Positions 47,046 through 56,724 are shown, numbered from the stretch's first letter. The stretch is DNA of 64,000 nucleotides from Pseudonocardia sp. ICBG1293 (GCF_020131355.1 NZ_JAHLEL010000006.1:248001-312000); one strand, 5' to 3'. The notes: a model not told the origin generated them from the letters alone. Made by a program: numbers and translations.

Positions 47046-47951
47046 TCAGGCCCGGCGGGCCAGGCCGGCCCAGGTGGCGCGGGCGGGGGCGTCCCAGCGC
47101 TCGTGCAGGGTGGTGAACAGCTCGGTGGCACGGGACCCGGCCCAGTGCTCGGGCAGCAGCTCGGCCGGCAGCTCGGGGTCGAGGAACGGGAAGCGGCGCC
47201 AGGCGTGGACCAGCCGGACCTGGCGGGCGAGGACGTCGCAGCCGTCGTCGGCGTGCGGGTCCGGGGTGGCGGGGCCGGAGGCCGGGTCGAGGTGGGGGCC
47301 GAACTCGTCGAGGAACTCCGAGTAGGCCCGCTCGACGACGTCGAGGTCCCAGGCCTGGGCGACGATGTCGTCGGCGCGGCCGATCCCGCCGTAGTGCCCG
47401 ACGAAGGAGTAGCCGGACCCGGCGAGGTCGAGCTCGTCGAGCACCGCCGCCACCCGCTCCTCCTTCCCGGGATCCGGGCTGACCCACACCCCGGGGGCGG
47501 GGGAGCCCAGTCCGGCCCAGGCCAGACGGGTGCGCAGCCGGTGGCGCAGGCGTCGGCGGGACTCCGGGACCGACGCCAGCAGCACCAGCCAGCGGCCGTC
47601 CCAGCCGGTGGCCGGGCGTCCGAAGCCGTAGATGCGGGCGGCCCCGTCGGACAGCAGCTCCGACCCGGCGGGGGTGAGCGACCAGCGGACCCGGCGCCCG
47701 TCGCGGTCGGAAGTCAGCAGCCCCTCGCCCGCGGTACGGGCCAGCGCCTGGCGGGCCGACTTGGCCTCCACCCCGAGCGCGCCGAGCACGTCGAGCAGCG
47801 CCCGTGTCCAGACCGGCTCACCGGCCGGGAGGACGAACTCGCCCAGCACGGTGAGCAGCAGCGATCGGGCGGAGGTCTGCCCGAGCTCGCGACGGCGCAG
47901 GGCCGACCCGTCGGGCCCCTCCGGCTCGTACACGGAGTCGGGCGTGGCCAT
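47046..47951 (-). CDS. PaaX-family transcriptional regulator
   Basis: The 301-residue protein has an N-terminal winged-helix ([34 protein letters not shown]), a central PaaX domain ([44 protein letters not shown]), and a C-terminal helical part ([24 protein letters not shown]). PaaX represses phenylacetate genes in other bacteria, sensing phenylacetyl-CoA, but no paa genes are here. It faces bioA, with 41 nt between the starts, so it may act on that promoter (inference). The ATG has a TACGCT box 9 nt upstream. Confidence 0.9.
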   Translation of the reverse strand: MATPDSVYEPEGPDGSALRRRELGQTSARSLLLTVLGEFVLPAGEPVWTRALLDVLGALGVEAKSARQALARTAGEGLLTSDRDGRRVRWSLTPAGSELLSDGAARIYGFGRPATGWDGRWLVLLASVPESRRRLRHRLRTRLAWAGLGSPAPGVWVSPDPGKEERVAAVLDELDLAGSGYSFVGHYGGIGRADDIVAQAWDLDVVERAYSEFLDEFGPHLDPASGPATPDPHADDGCDVLARQVRLVHAWRRFPFLDPELPAELLPEHWAGSRATELFTTLHERWDAPARATWAGLARRA

Positions 47952-47960
47952 GGTCGGGCC

Positions 47961-47984
47961 AGCGTAGAGGGTCGGGACTAGCGT
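47961..47984. promoter_or_regulatory. overlapping divergent promoters of the PaaX gene and bioA
   Basis: TACGCT on the minus strand (47961-47966) serves the regulator, and TAGCGT on the plus strand (47979-47984) serves bioA. Each ends 8-9 nt from its start codon. The two -10 boxes are only 12 nt apart, so a factor bound here could control both. Confidence 0.4.
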
Positions 47985-47992
47985 GGGTGTCC

Positions 47993-49342
47993 GTGACCAC
48001 CGCAGGCCCCGGGCGTGTCCCGGACCCGACCCGCTCCGGATCCCCGCTCGACACGTCGGCACTGCTCGCCACCGACCGGGAACACGTCTGGCACCCCTAC
48101 GCGCCGATGCCGGCGACCCGGGCACCCCTCGTCGTCGACTCCGCGCAGGGGGTGCGGCTCCGGCTGCCCGACGGCCGCGAGCTGGTCGACGGGATGTCGT
48201 CGTGGTGGTCGGCGATCCACGGCTACCGGCACCCGCGGCTCGACGCGGCGGTACGCGACCAGCTCGGCCGGATGAGCCACGTCATGTTCGGCGGCCTGAC
48301 CCACGGCCCGGCCGTCGACCTGGCCCGGTTGCTGGTCGAGGTCAGCCCCGAGGGGCTCGAGCACGTGTTCCTCGCCGACTCCGGCTCGGTGTCGGTCGAG
48401 GTCGCCATCAAGATGTGCCTGCAGTACTGGCGTTCCCGCGGCCGTCCCGGCAAGCACCGGCTGATGACGTGGCGGCGCGGCTACCACGGTGACACCTTCG
48501 GCGCGATGAGCGTCTGCGACCCCGACGGCGGCATGCACTCGCTCTGGTCCGACGTGCTCCCGCAGCAGGTGTTCGCCGACGCCCCGCCGGAGGACTTCAC
48601 CCACGACTACGTCGCCCACCTCGCCGAGCTCGTCGAGACCCACGCCGACGAGCTGGCGGCGGTCGTCGTCGAACCGGTGGTGCAGGGCGCCGGGGGGATG
48701 CGCTTCCACGACCCCCGCTACCTGCACGTGCTGCGCGAGCTGTGCCACGCCCACGACGTGCTGCTCGTGTTCGACGAGATCGCCACCGGCTTCGGCCGCA
48801 CCGGCGAGCTGTTCGCCGCCGACCACGCCGCCGTCGCCCCGGACGTGATGTGCGTCGGCAAGGCGCTCACCGGCGGCTACCTGACGATGGCCGCGACCCT
48901 GTGCAGCACCCGGGTGGCCCGCGGCATCACCGACGGCGAGGCCGGCGTGCTCATGCACGGGCCGACGTTCATGGGCAACCCGCTCGCCGCGGCCGTCGCG
49001 CACGCCTCGGTGTCGCTGCTGCTCGAGCGCGACTGGCGCCGTGAGGTGAAGGGCGTCGCCGCCGGGCTGCGCGCCGGGCTGGCTCCCGCACGGTCGCTGC
49101 CGGGGGTGCGCGAGGTCCGGATCCTGGGCGCGATCGGCGTCGTCGAGATGGCCGACGAGGTCGACGTCCCCGCGTCGACGGCCGCGGCCGTGCTCGCCGG
49201 GGTCTGGCTGCGTCCCTTCCGCAACCTCGTCTACGCGATGCCGCCGTTCGTCAGCACCCGCGAGGACGTCGCGTTGATCGCCGCCGGCATGCGGGCGGCA
49301 GTCCTTGCGGGGCAGCGTGAGCCGTCGCCGGAACGGCGCTGA
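47993..49342 (+). CDS. bioA: adenosylmethionine-8-amino-7-oxononanoate (DAPA) aminotransferase BioA
   Basis: BioA converts KAPA to DAPA, the second step of biotin ring synthesis, using SAM as amino donor and PLP as cofactor. The 449-residue class III aminotransferase starts its fold at HVWHPYAPM, which with [13 protein letters not shown] forms the substrate pocket. Family features are [25 protein letters not shown] and Lys290 in CVGKALTGG, which holds PLP. GTG 47993 fits the -10 box; GTG 47987 is two codons upstream. It is separated from bioF by two other genes. Confidence 0.95.
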   Translation: MTTAGPGRVPDPTRSGSPLDTSALLATDREHVWHPYAPMPATRAPLVVDSAQGVRLRLPDGRELVDGMSSWWSAIHGYRHPRLDAAVRDQLGRMSHVMFGGLTHGPAVDLARLLVEVSPEGLEHVFLADSGSVSVEVAIKMCLQYWRSRGRPGKHRLMTWRRGYHGDTFGAMSVCDPDGGMHSLWSDVLPQQVFADAPPEDFTHDYVAHLAELVETHADELAAVVVEPVVQGAGGMRFHDPRYLHVLRELCHAHDVLLVFDEIATGFGRTGELFAADHAAVAPDVMCVGKALTGGYLTMAATLCSTRVARGITDGEAGVLMHGPTFMGNPLAAAVAHASVSLLLERDWRREVKGVAAGLRAGLAPARSLPGVREVRILGAIGVVEMADEVDVPASTAAAVLAGVWLRPFRNLVYAMPPFVSTREDVALIAAGMRAAVLAGQREPSPERR

Positions 49343-49351
49343 GCGGGTGAG

Positions 49352-49368
49352 CCGGATCACCGATCCGG
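49352..49368 (+). terminator. short hairpin after bioA
   Basis: Perfect 7-bp arms CCGGATC and GATCCGG enclose ACC, 10 nt after the bioA stop. It is a weak terminator or an operator. Confidence 0.35.
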
Positions 49369-49447
49369 TGGAATCCGGCGTGATCCACCTCACGTTACAC
49401 GGAGGTGTACGGCGCTGACCGGGCGTTTCGTCGTGGGCGTCCGAAAC

Positions 49448-49466
49448 GATGAGAAGCGCTCTCATC
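49448..49466. promoter_or_regulatory. inverted repeat upstream of the SulP-carbonic anhydrase gene
   Basis: GATGAGA and TCTCATC flank a 5-nt centre (AGCGC). The motif is close to LacI-family operators such as TGAGAGCGCTCTCA but with one extra base. A second perfect inverted repeat, TACAC-GGAG-GTGTA, is at 49396-49409. Both lie in the 278-nt gap before the transporter. Confidence 0.4.
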
Positions 49467-49620
49467 ATGATCCGTTTCCGTGGTCGGAGTGAAACGGTGT
49501 CGACCGCTCGCATTCGTGCGATCGGACGCACCCGCTCCGCCGTTCGCGCGTCGCGCGACCGCCCTGTCCGACCGCACCGTCGCGGTCCGGCGCCCCCCAC
49601 GGACCGACACGGAGGATCCG

Positions 49621-51930
49621 GTGCCCACGCACAGTCACTCCAGCAACACCCGCACCACCAGCACCGCGGAACGCGGGGTGGAGGACCACGAGCACGCCCC
49701 GGCCGAGTCCGGCCGGGGTGAGCACTCGCCGCCGGGCGGCTCCTGGTTCGGCCGTACGTTCCCGCACGCCCGGGCGGACCTGTCCGCCTCGATCGTCGTG
49801 TTCCTCGTGGCGGTGCCCCTCTCGCTGGGCATCGCCGTCGCCTCCGGCGCCCCGATCCTGGCCGGCCTCATCGCCGCCGTCGTCGGTGCCGTCGTCGCCG
49901 GTCTGCTCGGCGGCTCCAAGCTCCAGGTCTCCGGGCCCGCCGCGGGTCTGACCGTCATCGTCGCCGAGCTGGTCAACACCTTCGGCTGGCAGGTCACCAC
50001 CCTGATCACCGCCGGCGCGGGTGTCCTGCAGATCGTCTTCGGGCTCACCCGGCTGTCCCGGTTCGCCCAGGCCATCCCGCCCGCCGTCGTGCACGGCATG
50101 CTCGCGGGCATCGGCGCCACCATCGCCCTCGGCCAGCTCAACGTGGTGCTGGGCGGTCAGGCGCAGACCGGTGGGGTCAACTCGATCACCGCGCTGCCCG
50201 GTGCGGTCGCGAACCTGTCCTGGCCCGCGCTGATGCTCGGCGGCATCGTCATCGCGATCATGCTGACCTGGAACCGGCTGCCCGCGAGGCTGACCGTCGT
50301 CCCGGCGGCGCTGGTCGCGATCGTCACGGCCACCGCCGTCTCCCTCGCCTTCGGCGACGTCGTCCGGGTGCAGCTGGGGGGCTCGCTCCTGGACGCCCTG
50401 TCGCTGCCCGCGCTGCCGGAGTCGGACTGGGGCGGCGTGCTGTTCGGCATGCTGACCATCGCGCTGATCGCGAGCGTCGAGTCGCTGCTGTCCGCCGTCG
50501 CGGTGGAGCGCATGAAGCCCGGCACCCGCACCGACACCGACCGGGAGCTGCTCGGCCAGGGCGCGGCCAACACCGTCTCCGGAATGATCGGCGGTCTGCC
50601 CATCACCGGCGTGATCGTCCGGTCCGCCGCGAACGTCAAGGCCGGTGCCGAGACCCGCGCCTCGGCGGTGCTGCACGGCGTCTGGATCGCGCTGTTCGCG
50701 ATCGTGCTGATCGGCGTCATCGAGCTCATCCCGATGGCGGCGCTGGCCGGCCTGCTGGTGATGATGGGTGTCGGACTGATCAAGCCGGCCGAGATCCGCA
50801 CCGCCCGTCAGCACGGTGAGCTGGCCATCTACGCGGCCACCCTGCTCGGCGTCGTGTTCCTGAACCTGCTCGAGGGCGTCGTCATCGGCCTGGTCCTGGC
50901 CGGGCTGATGCTGCTCTGGCGTGCCGTCCGGTCCCGCCCGCACCTGGAGCAGGCCGACGACGGCAGCTGCGAGCTCGTCGTCGAGGGCTCGCTGAGCTTC
51001 CTGGCGGTGCCGCGGCTGTCCCGGGAGCTCAACGCGGTCCCGCGCGGCTGCGACGTCACCGTCCGGCTGGTCACCGACTACCTCGACCACGCCGCCTACG
51101 ACCACCTGCTCGCCTGGAAGGCCCGCCACGAGGGCACCGGCGCCACCGTGACCGTCATCGAGCCCGAGCAGGCCCGTCGCGCCACGACCCCCGGCGCCGG
51201 GTTCCTGACCTGGGGTGAGTGGCAGGGTCGCGAGACCGACCAGGATGCGTCGGGGACGCTGATGGCCGGTGTCGCCGCCTACCACGACAACACCTCCGAG
51301 GCGATCCTCCCGACCATGACCGGGCTCGCGGACGGGCAGTCCCCGTCCGCGATGATGATCACCTGCGCCGACTCCCGGGTGCTGCCCCACGTCATCACCC
51401 ACAGCGGCCCGGGTGACGTGTTCACCGTGCAGAACGTCGGCAACCTCGTCGTCGGCCCCGGCACCGCCGCCGCGGTCGAGTTCGCCACCGGCACCCTCGA
51501 CGTCCCGATCGTCGCCGTCTGCGGCCACTCCGGCTGCGGGGCGATGCAGGGGCTGCTCGCCGGCGCCGCGAGCGGGGACTCCGCGCTCGGCCAGTGGCTG
51601 CGCGAGGCACGGCCGGTGCTGCGGGCCTACGAGACCGGGCACCCGGTCGCGGTGGCCGCCGCCCGCGACGGCTTCGGCGAGGCCGACCAGCTGGCCATGG
51701 TGAACGTCGCGATGCAGCTGGAGATGCTGCGGGCCCAGGACTCCGGCGCCGAGGTGCTGGGTCTGTTCTACGACATCCGTAGCGCCCGCGTGCTCGTCCT
51801 CGACGAGGCGGCGGACCGGTTCGTCGAGCCGCGCGCCGACCTCGGCGACGGGGGCTCGGACCTCGACCGGATCGCGGCCGGGCACGGGCACGGTGCCAGC
51901 GCCGCCGCCCGCCGGCTGCTGAAGGTCTGA
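49621..51930 (+). CDS. SulP-family anion transporter fused to beta-carbonic anhydrase
   Basis: The 769-residue protein joins a SulP transporter (about residues 45-430, ten or more helices, with GLLGGSKLQVSGPAAGLTV and MLTIALIASVESLLSAVAVERM), a shortened STAS-like linker (about 435-520), and a beta-class carbonic anhydrase (about 550-735). The zinc site is Cys582-Ala-Asp584 (CADSRV), His636 and Cys639 (CGHSGCG). SulP-carbonic anhydrase fusions are thought to import or trap bicarbonate; a similar fusion exists in mycobacteria. GGAGG (49611-49615) sets the GTG start at 49621. The gene separates bioA from bioF. Confidence 0.93.
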   Translation: MPTHSHSSNTRTTSTAERGVEDHEHAPAESGRGEHSPPGGSWFGRTFPHARADLSASIVVFLVAVPLSLGIAVASGAPILAGLIAAVVGAVVAGLLGGSKLQVSGPAAGLTVIVAELVNTFGWQVTTLITAGAGVLQIVFGLTRLSRFAQAIPPAVVHGMLAGIGATIALGQLNVVLGGQAQTGGVNSITALPGAVANLSWPALMLGGIVIAIMLTWNRLPARLTVVPAALVAIVTATAVSLAFGDVVRVQLGGSLLDALSLPALPESDWGGVLFGMLTIALIASVESLLSAVAVERMKPGTRTDTDRELLGQGAANTVSGMIGGLPITGVIVRSAANVKAGAETRASAVLHGVWIALFAIVLIGVIELIPMAALAGLLVMMGVGLIKPAEIRTARQHGELAIYAATLLGVVFLNLLEGVVIGLVLAGLMLLWRAVRSRPHLEQADDGSCELVVEGSLSFLAVPRLSRELNAVPRGCDVTVRLVTDYLDHAAYDHLLAWKARHEGTGATVTVIEPEQARRATTPGAGFLTWGEWQGRETDQDASGTLMAGVAAYHDNTSEAILPTMTGLADGQSPSAMMITCADSRVLPHVITHSGPGDVFTVQNVGNLVVGPGTAAAVEFATGTLDVPIVAVCGHSGCGAMQGLLAGAASGDSALGQWLREARPVLRAYETGHPVAVAAARDGFGEADQLAMVNVAMQLEMLRAQDSGAEVLGLFYDIRSARVLVLDEAADRFVEPRADLGDGGSDLDRIAAGHGHGASAAARRLLKV

Positions 51931-51979
51931 GCCGGCGCATCCGGGAACAATCCGCCCCCACGACGTCGTTGAAGACCGT

Positions 51980-52369
51980 ATGGCCACCGTGGAACTGACC
52001 ACCGACAACTTCGACGACGTCGTGGGCGCGCCCGGGACGACCGTGCTCATCGACTTCTGGGCGTCCTGGTGCGGGCCGTGCACCCAGTTCGCCCCCGTGT
52101 ACGACGCCGCCTCCGACAAGCACCAGGACGTGACCTTCGGCAAGGTCGACACCGAGGCCCAGCAGGCGCTGGCCGGTGCGTTCGGGATCTCCTCGATCCC
52201 GACCGTGATGGCCGTCCGCGACGGCGTGGTGCTCTACTCCGAGCCGGGCGCGCTGCCGGCCGAGGCCCTCGAGGACCTCATCGGCCAGGTGAAGGCGGTC
52301 GACATGGACGAGGTCCGTGCCGCCGTCGCCGAGCAGGAGAAGCAGCAGGGCGAGGCCCCGCAGGCCTGA
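51980..52369 (+). CDS. thioredoxin
   Basis: The 129-residue thioredoxin-fold protein has the redox site WCGPC (Cys31, Cys34) and the cis-proline segment ISSIPTVMAV. It catalyses thiol-disulfide exchange in the cytoplasm. The C-terminus carries an extra Glu/Gln-rich helix (about 105-129). It follows the transporter by 49 nt with no clear promoter, and a strong hairpin follows it, so it may be co-transcribed with the transporter. Confidence 0.93.
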   Translation: MATVELTTDNFDDVVGAPGTTVLIDFWASWCGPCTQFAPVYDAASDKHQDVTFGKVDTEAQQALAGAFGISSIPTVMAVRDGVVLYSEPGALPAEALEDLIGQVKAVDMDEVRAAVAEQEKQQGEAPQA

Positions 52370-52387
52370 CCCGGCCCGCACGACCCC

Positions 52388-52423
52388 CGGAGCCCCGCAC
52401 ACCTACGGGTGGGCGGGGCTCCG
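52388..52423 (+). terminator. hairpin after the thioredoxin gene
   Basis: 11-bp arms CGGAGCCCCGC and GCGGGGCTCCG enclose an inner CACC-TACG-GGTG stem, making a near-continuous long hairpin. It ends 8 nt before the bioF -10 box, isolating the biotin operon from upstream transcription. Confidence 0.7.
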
Positions 52424-52430
52424 TCGTGCC

Positions 52431-52436
52431 TAGGGT
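52431..52436 (+). promoter_or_regulatory. -10 box of bioF
   Basis: TAGGGT ends 6 nt before the GTG at 52443, supporting that start over the GTG at 52437 and predicting a leaderless bioF-bioD-bioB message. Confidence 0.4.
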
Positions 52437-52442
52437 GTGGGG

Positions 52443-53624
52443 GTGACCGGTCCCGACCCGACGCCGCCCGGATCCCGCCCGCTGGCCTGGCTCGACCACC
52501 ACGCCCGTGCCCGCACCGAGGCCGGTCTGCGCCGCAGGCTGTCCCCGCGTCCGGCCGACCCCGCGGGCGGACCCGCGCTCGACCTCGCCGGCAACGACTA
52601 CCTCGGGCTCTCGACCGACCCGCGGGTCCTCGACGGGGCGACGGCGGCGCTGCGCACCTGGGGCGCGGGCGCCACCGGGTCGCGGCTGGTCACCGGCTCG
52701 ACCGCGCTGCACGCCGAGCTGGAGGCCGAGCTCGCCGCGTTCTGCGGCCACGACGACGCCCTGGTGTTCTCCTCCGGCTACACCGCCAACCTCGGCGTCG
52801 TCACCGCGCTCACCGGCCCCGGCGCGCTGATCGTGTCCGACGCCGCGGCGCACGCCTCCCTGGTCGACGCCTGCCGTCTCGCGCGGGCCCGGGTGGTCGT
52901 GACGCCGCACGGCGACGTCGAAGCCGTCGACGCCGCGCTGGCCGCGCGCACCGAGTCCCGCGCACTGGTCGTCACCGACTCGGTCGGCTCCGCCGACGGC
53001 GACCTGGCCCCGCTCGCCGCGCTGCACCGGGTCTGCCGGGCCCGCGGCGCCGTGCTGCTCGCCGACGAGGCCCACGGCCTCGGGGTCCGCGGCCCCGGCG
53101 GGCGCGGGCTGCTCGCCGAGATCGGGCTGGCCGGGGCGGACGACGTCGTCGCCACCGTGACCCTGTCCAAGGCGCTCGGCAGCCAGGGCGGCGCGGTGCT
53201 CGGCCCGGCCGCGGTCATCGCGCACCTGGTCGACTCGGCCCGCCCGTTCATCTTCGACACCGGGCTCGCGCCCGCCGCGACGGGAGCGGCGCTGGCCGCC
53301 CTGCGGGTGCTCGCCTGCGAGCCCGAGCGGGCCGCGGAGGTGCTGCGCACCGCGGGGGTGCTCGCCGCCGCCTGCGACGCGGCGGTACCGGTGTCGGCGG
53401 TCGTCCCGGTGGTGCTGGGCGAGCCCGGACCCGCGGTCGCGGCGGCCGCGGCCTGCCTGCGGCGCGGGCTGCGGGTGGGCTGCTTCCGGCCGCCGTCGGT
53501 CCCGCCGGGCACGTCCCGGCTGCGGCTCACCGCCCGGGCCGGGCTGACCGGGGCGCAGCTGTCGTTCGCGACCGGTGTGCTCGCCGGTGTGCTCGCCGAC
53601 GCCCGGACCGGGGCCCCGGCGTGA
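52443..53624 (+). CDS. bioF: 8-amino-7-oxononanoate (KAPA) synthase BioF
   Basis: BioF condenses pimeloyl thioester with alanine to KAPA, using PLP. The 393-residue alpha-oxoamine synthase has [50 protein letters not shown], and the PLP lysine Lys243 in [12 protein letters not shown]. The start is chosen from the -10 spacing. The stop overlaps the bioD GTG by 4 nt (GTGA), so bioF, bioD and bioB are translationally coupled. Confidence 0.96.
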   Translation: MTGPDPTPPGSRPLAWLDHHARARTEAGLRRRLSPRPADPAGGPALDLAGNDYLGLSTDPRVLDGATAALRTWGAGATGSRLVTGSTALHAELEAELAAFCGHDDALVFSSGYTANLGVVTALTGPGALIVSDAAAHASLVDACRLARARVVVTPHGDVEAVDAALAARTESRALVVTDSVGSADGDLAPLAALHRVCRARGAVLLADEAHGLGVRGPGGRGLLAEIGLAGADDVVATVTLSKALGSQGGAVLGPAAVIAHLVDSARPFIFDTGLAPAATGAALAALRVLACEPERAAEVLRTAGVLAAACDAAVPVSAVVPVVLGEPGPAVAAAAACLRRGLRVGCFRPPSVPPGTSRLRLTARAGLTGAQLSFATGVLAGVLADARTGAPA

Positions 53625-54325
53625 CCGGGCGGTTCGTGGTCGTGACCGGCACCGGTACCGGGGTGGGCAAGACCGTCGCCACCGCCGCGCTGGCCGCCGT
53701 CGCGGTCGCGGCGGGGGAGCGGGTCGCGGTGCTCAAGCCCGCCCAGACCGGGGTCGGCCCGGACGACCCCGGCGACGTCGACGAGGTCGCCCGCCTCGTG
53801 CCCGGGGTCACCACCCGGGAGCTGGCCCGCTACCCCGACCCGCTGGCCCCGGCGACCGCGGCCCGGCGCTGCGGCGCGGCTGCGGTGACCCCGGAGCAGG
53901 CCGTGGCGACCGCGCGGACGCTGGCCGACCACCACGACCTCGTCCTCGTCGAGGGGGCGGGCGGGCTGCTCGTCCGGTTCACCGACGACGGCGGGACCCT
54001 CGCCGACGTCGCCCGGCTGCTCGACGCCCCGGTCGTGGTGGTCGCAGCGGCCGGCCTCGGGACGCTCAACCACACCGAGCTCACCGTCGAGGCGCTCCGG
54101 GCGCGCAGCCTGACCTGCGCGGGGATCGTGATCGGGGCCTGGCCCGCGACACCCGACCTGGCCGAGCGCTGCAACCTCCAGGACCTGCCGATGATCACCA
54201 GGGTGCTGGTCCGCGGCCTGCTGCCCGAGGGCCTCGGACGGGTGACACCGGACCGTTTCGCCGCGGTGGCCCGGGACACACTGGGGCCGATCCAGCTGGG
54301 TGACTGGCAGGATCCACGGGCATGA
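53621..54325 (+). CDS. bioD: dethiobiotin synthetase BioD
   Basis: BioD carboxylates DAPA with bicarbonate and ATP and closes the ureido ring. The 234-residue P-loop protein begins [19 protein letters not shown] (P-loop Lys17), with VLKPAQTGV and the catalytic [15 protein letters not shown]. The use of CO2/bicarbonate ties in with the carbonic anhydrase two genes upstream (inference). GTG start and TGA stop overlap bioF and bioB. Confidence 0.96.
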   Translation: MTGRFVVVTGTGTGVGKTVATAALAAVAVAAGERVAVLKPAQTGVGPDDPGDVDEVARLVPGVTTRELARYPDPLAPATAARRCGAAAVTPEQAVATARTLADHHDLVLVEGAGGLLVRFTDDGGTLADVARLLDAPVVVVAAAGLGTLNHTELTVEALRARSLTCAGIVIGAWPATPDLAERCNLQDLPMITRVLVRGLLPEGLGRVTPDRFAAVARDTLGPIQLGDWQDPRA

Positions 54326-55329
54326 CGACCGCCCGGACCGACGTCCTCACCGTCGCGCGCGACCAGGTCCTCGCCCAGGGCAGCGGCCTCACCGTCGCCC
54401 AGGTGCGCGAGGTGCTCGACCTCCCCGACGACCGTCTCGACGACCTGCTCGAGCTCGCCCACGAGGTGCGGATGCGCTGGTGCGGGCCCGACGTCGAGGT
54501 CGAGGGGATCATCTCGCTCAAGACCGGCGGCTGTCCCGAGGACTGCCACTTCTGCTCCCAGTCGGGGCTGTTCGCCTCGCCGGTCCGCTCGGCGTGGCTG
54601 GACATCCCGATGCTCGTCGAGGCGGCCAAGCAGACCGCCAAGACCGGGGCCACCGAGTTCTGCATCGTCGCCGCGGTGCGCGGCCCGGACGAGCGGCTGA
54701 TGGCGCAGGTCGCCGCGGGCGTCCAGGCGATCCGCGACGAGCTCGACATCAACATCGCCTGCTCGCTCGGCATGCTGTCCCAGGAGCAGGTCGACGCGCT
54801 CGCCGCCATGGGGGTGCACCGCTACAACCACAACCTCGAGACCGCCCGCAGCCACTTCCCGAACGTGGTCACCACGCACACCTGGGAGGAGCGCTGGGAG
54901 ACCCTGCGCATGGTGCGCGAGGCCGGGATGGAGGTGTGCTGCGGCGGGATCGTCGGCATGGGCGAGACGCTCGACCAGCGCGCCGAGTTCGCCGGGCAGC
55001 TCGCCGAGCTGGAGCCCGACGAGGTGCCGCTGAACTTCCTCAACCCGCGCCCGGGCACCCCGTTCGGCGACCTGGAGCCGATGTCCGGGCCGGACGCGCT
55101 GCGCACCGTCGCCGCCTTCCGGCTGGCCCTGCCGCGCACCATCCTGCGCTTCGCCGGCGGTCGCGAGATCACCCTCGGCGACCTGGGTGCCCGCAGGGGC
55201 CTGCTCGGCGGGATCAACGCCGTCATCGTCGGGAACTACCTGACGACGCTCGGCCGCCCGGCCGAGTCCGACATCGACCTGCTCGGCGAGCTGGAGATGC
55301 CGATCAAGGCCCTCAACGAGACGCTGTGA
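54322..55329 (+). CDS. bioB: biotin synthase BioB
   Basis: BioB inserts sulfur into dethiobiotin by radical SAM chemistry. The 335-residue TIM barrel has the radical-SAM cluster ligands Cys71, Cys75 and Cys78 in [13 protein letters not shown]. Further family segments are [40 protein letters not shown] and [10 protein letters not shown]. The second Fe-S cluster or sulfur source is not obvious from a single motif, and in mycobacteria an auxiliary protein helps. ATG overlaps bioD by 4 nt, and the next small gene overlaps its stop. Confidence 0.97.
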   Translation: MTTARTDVLTVARDQVLAQGSGLTVAQVREVLDLPDDRLDDLLELAHEVRMRWCGPDVEVEGIISLKTGGCPEDCHFCSQSGLFASPVRSAWLDIPMLVEAAKQTAKTGATEFCIVAAVRGPDERLMAQVAAGVQAIRDELDINIACSLGMLSQEQVDALAAMGVHRYNHNLETARSHFPNVVTTHTWEERWETLRMVREAGMEVCCGGIVGMGETLDQRAEFAGQLAELEPDEVPLNFLNPRPGTPFGDLEPMSGPDALRTVAAFRLALPRTILRFAGGREITLGDLGARRGLLGGINAVIVGNYLTTLGRPAESDIDLLGELEMPIKALNETL

Positions 55330-55547
55330 CGGCCCCGGTGGGCACGCCGACCCGCGAGGACGGGGGCCCGTACTGCGACCAGTGCGGGGCACCGGACTCC
55401 GTGGCCGGGCACGACCGGTGCGCGGCGCGCCGCGAGCTGGAGCCGCCGCGGTTCTGCCCGGCCTGCGCACGGCGGATGGTCGTGCAGGTGGACCCGGTCG
55501 GCTGGCGGGCCCGCTGCAGCCGGCACGGCGAGCGCACCTCGTCCTGA
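55326..55547 (+). CDS. biotin synthase auxiliary protein (BsaP-like), Cys-rich
   Basis: The 73-residue protein has six Cys (17, 20, 32, 44, 47, 64) in [20 protein letters not shown] and RCSRHG, suggesting a zinc or iron-sulfur site. Its GTG overlaps the bioB stop by 4 nt, so it is co-translated. Size, position directly after bioB and Cys pattern match the actinobacterial auxiliary protein BsaP, shown in mycobacteria to be needed for BioB activity. The assignment is from synteny and motif, not from an alignment. Confidence 0.8.
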   Translation: MTAPVGTPTREDGGPYCDQCGAPDSVAGHDRCAARRELEPPRFCPACARRMVVQVDPVGWRARCSRHGERTSS

Positions 55548-55605
55548 CCCGCACCGTCCCGGTCCTGCGGTGCGCAGGGCCGGGACGCGGCCGGGCCGGG
55601 TGTGG

Positions 55606-56643
55606 TCAGGGCTTGATGAGGACCTTCAGCGCCTCGCGGTCGTTCATCGCGCGGTAGCCGTCGGGGACCTCGTCCAGACCGATGGTGCGGTCGAACACCC
55701 GGCCGGGCTGGATGCGGCCCTCCAGCACGTCGGGCAGCAGCTCCTCGATGTAGGCGCGCGCCGGGGCGACGCCGCCGTGCACGCCGACGTTGCGCATGAA
55801 CGAACCGACGCCCAGCGGGATGTCGGAGTACTGCGAGACGCCCACGCGGCCGACCAGTCTGCCGTCCTTGGTGACCTCGATGGCGGTGCGGATCGCCTCG
55901 ACGTAGCCGACGCACTCCAGCGCGGTGTCCACGCCGTCGCCCCCGGTCAGCTCGCGCACCTTCTCGATCGCCTCGTCGCCGCGCTCGGGCACGACATCGG
56001 TGGCGCCGAACTCGCGTCCCAGGTCGGTCCGGTCGGTGTGCCTGCCGAGCAGGATGATCCGCTCGGCACCGAGGCGCTTCGCCGCGAGCACCGCGGACAG
56101 CCCGACCGCGCCGTCGCCGACGACGGCCACGGTGTCCCCGCGCCGCACCCGTGCCGAGACGGCCGCGTGGTGGCCGGTGGAGAACACGTCGGACAGCGTG
56201 AGCATGGACGCGAGCAGCGCGTCGTCCGGCTCGCCGGGCATCGGGACCAGGGTGCCGTCGGCGAACGGGACGCGCACCGCCTCGCCCTGGCCGCCGTCGG
56301 TGCCGTCGGAGCCCCAACCACCGCCGTGCCGACACGAGGTCTGCAGCCCCTGCGCGCAGAAGTCGCAGGTGTTGTCGGCCCACACGAACGGTGCGACGAC
56401 GAGCTGGCCCGGCGTCCGGTTCCGCACGCCGGACCCGACCTCCTCGACCACGCCGAGGAACTCGTGCCCGCTGCGGTTGCCCTCGGCGGAGGTCTCCGCC
56501 GCGTTGTACGGCCACAGGTCGCTGCCGCAGATGCACGAGCGCAGGACGCGCACGATCGCATCGGTGTCGTCACGGATGACCGGGTCCGGTACGTCGGACG
56601 AGACCCGGATGTCGTGCTTGCCGTGGATCAGAGTCGCCTTCAT
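55606..56643 (-). CDS. zinc-dependent alcohol dehydrogenase family protein
   Basis: The 345-residue medium-chain dehydrogenase begins MKATLIHGKHDIRV, has the catalytic zinc segment SCICGSDLWPY, GHEFLGVVEEVG, a cysteine cluster NTCDFCAQGLQTSC with three rather than four Cys, and an NAD(P) loop VVGDGAVGLSAVLAAKRLG. The substrate is unknown. An ATG at 56676 would add 11 residues; 56643 gives the family-typical start. It is divergent from the PemK-like gene, with a 16-bp palindrome between them. Confidence 0.9.
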   Translation of the reverse strand: MKATLIHGKHDIRVSSDVPDPVIRDDTDAIVRVLRSCICGSDLWPYNAAETSAEGNRSGHEFLGVVEEVGSGVRNRTPGQLVVAPFVWADNTCDFCAQGLQTSCRHGGGWGSDGTDGGQGEAVRVPFADGTLVPMPGEPDDALLASMLTLSDVFSTGHHAAVSARVRRGDTVAVVGDGAVGLSAVLAAKRLGAERIILLGRHTDRTDLGREFGATDVVPERGDEAIEKVRELTGGDGVDTALECVGYVEAIRTAIEVTKDGRLVGRVGVSQYSDIPLGVGSFMRNVGVHGGVAPARAYIEELLPDVLEGRIQPGRVFDRTIGLDEVPDGYRAMNDREALKVLIKP

Positions 56644-56697
56644 GCCGGTCGGCTTCCCGTATGCGGAACCGTTCATGCGCGCCCGGTGGCGGTGACG

Positions 56698-56713
56698 TGC
56701 CGCACGTGCGGCA
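56698..56713. promoter_or_regulatory. 16-bp perfect palindrome between divergent genes
   Basis: TGCCGCACGTGCGGCA is perfectly symmetrical around ACGT. It lies 55 nt from the dehydrogenase start and 11 nt before the PemK-like start, a good place for a dimeric regulator. Confidence 0.5.
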
Positions 56714-56724
56714 GGCTGGACGCC

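Noticed and set aside
43301..47131. A 1276-codon minus-strand open frame
   Set aside because: It lies opposite dnaE, whose protein has all expected motifs. The antisense translation has no known family.
55570..56724. Long N-terminal extension of the PemK-like protein
   Set aside because: The open frame upstream of 56725 is the antisense of the alcohol dehydrogenase gene.
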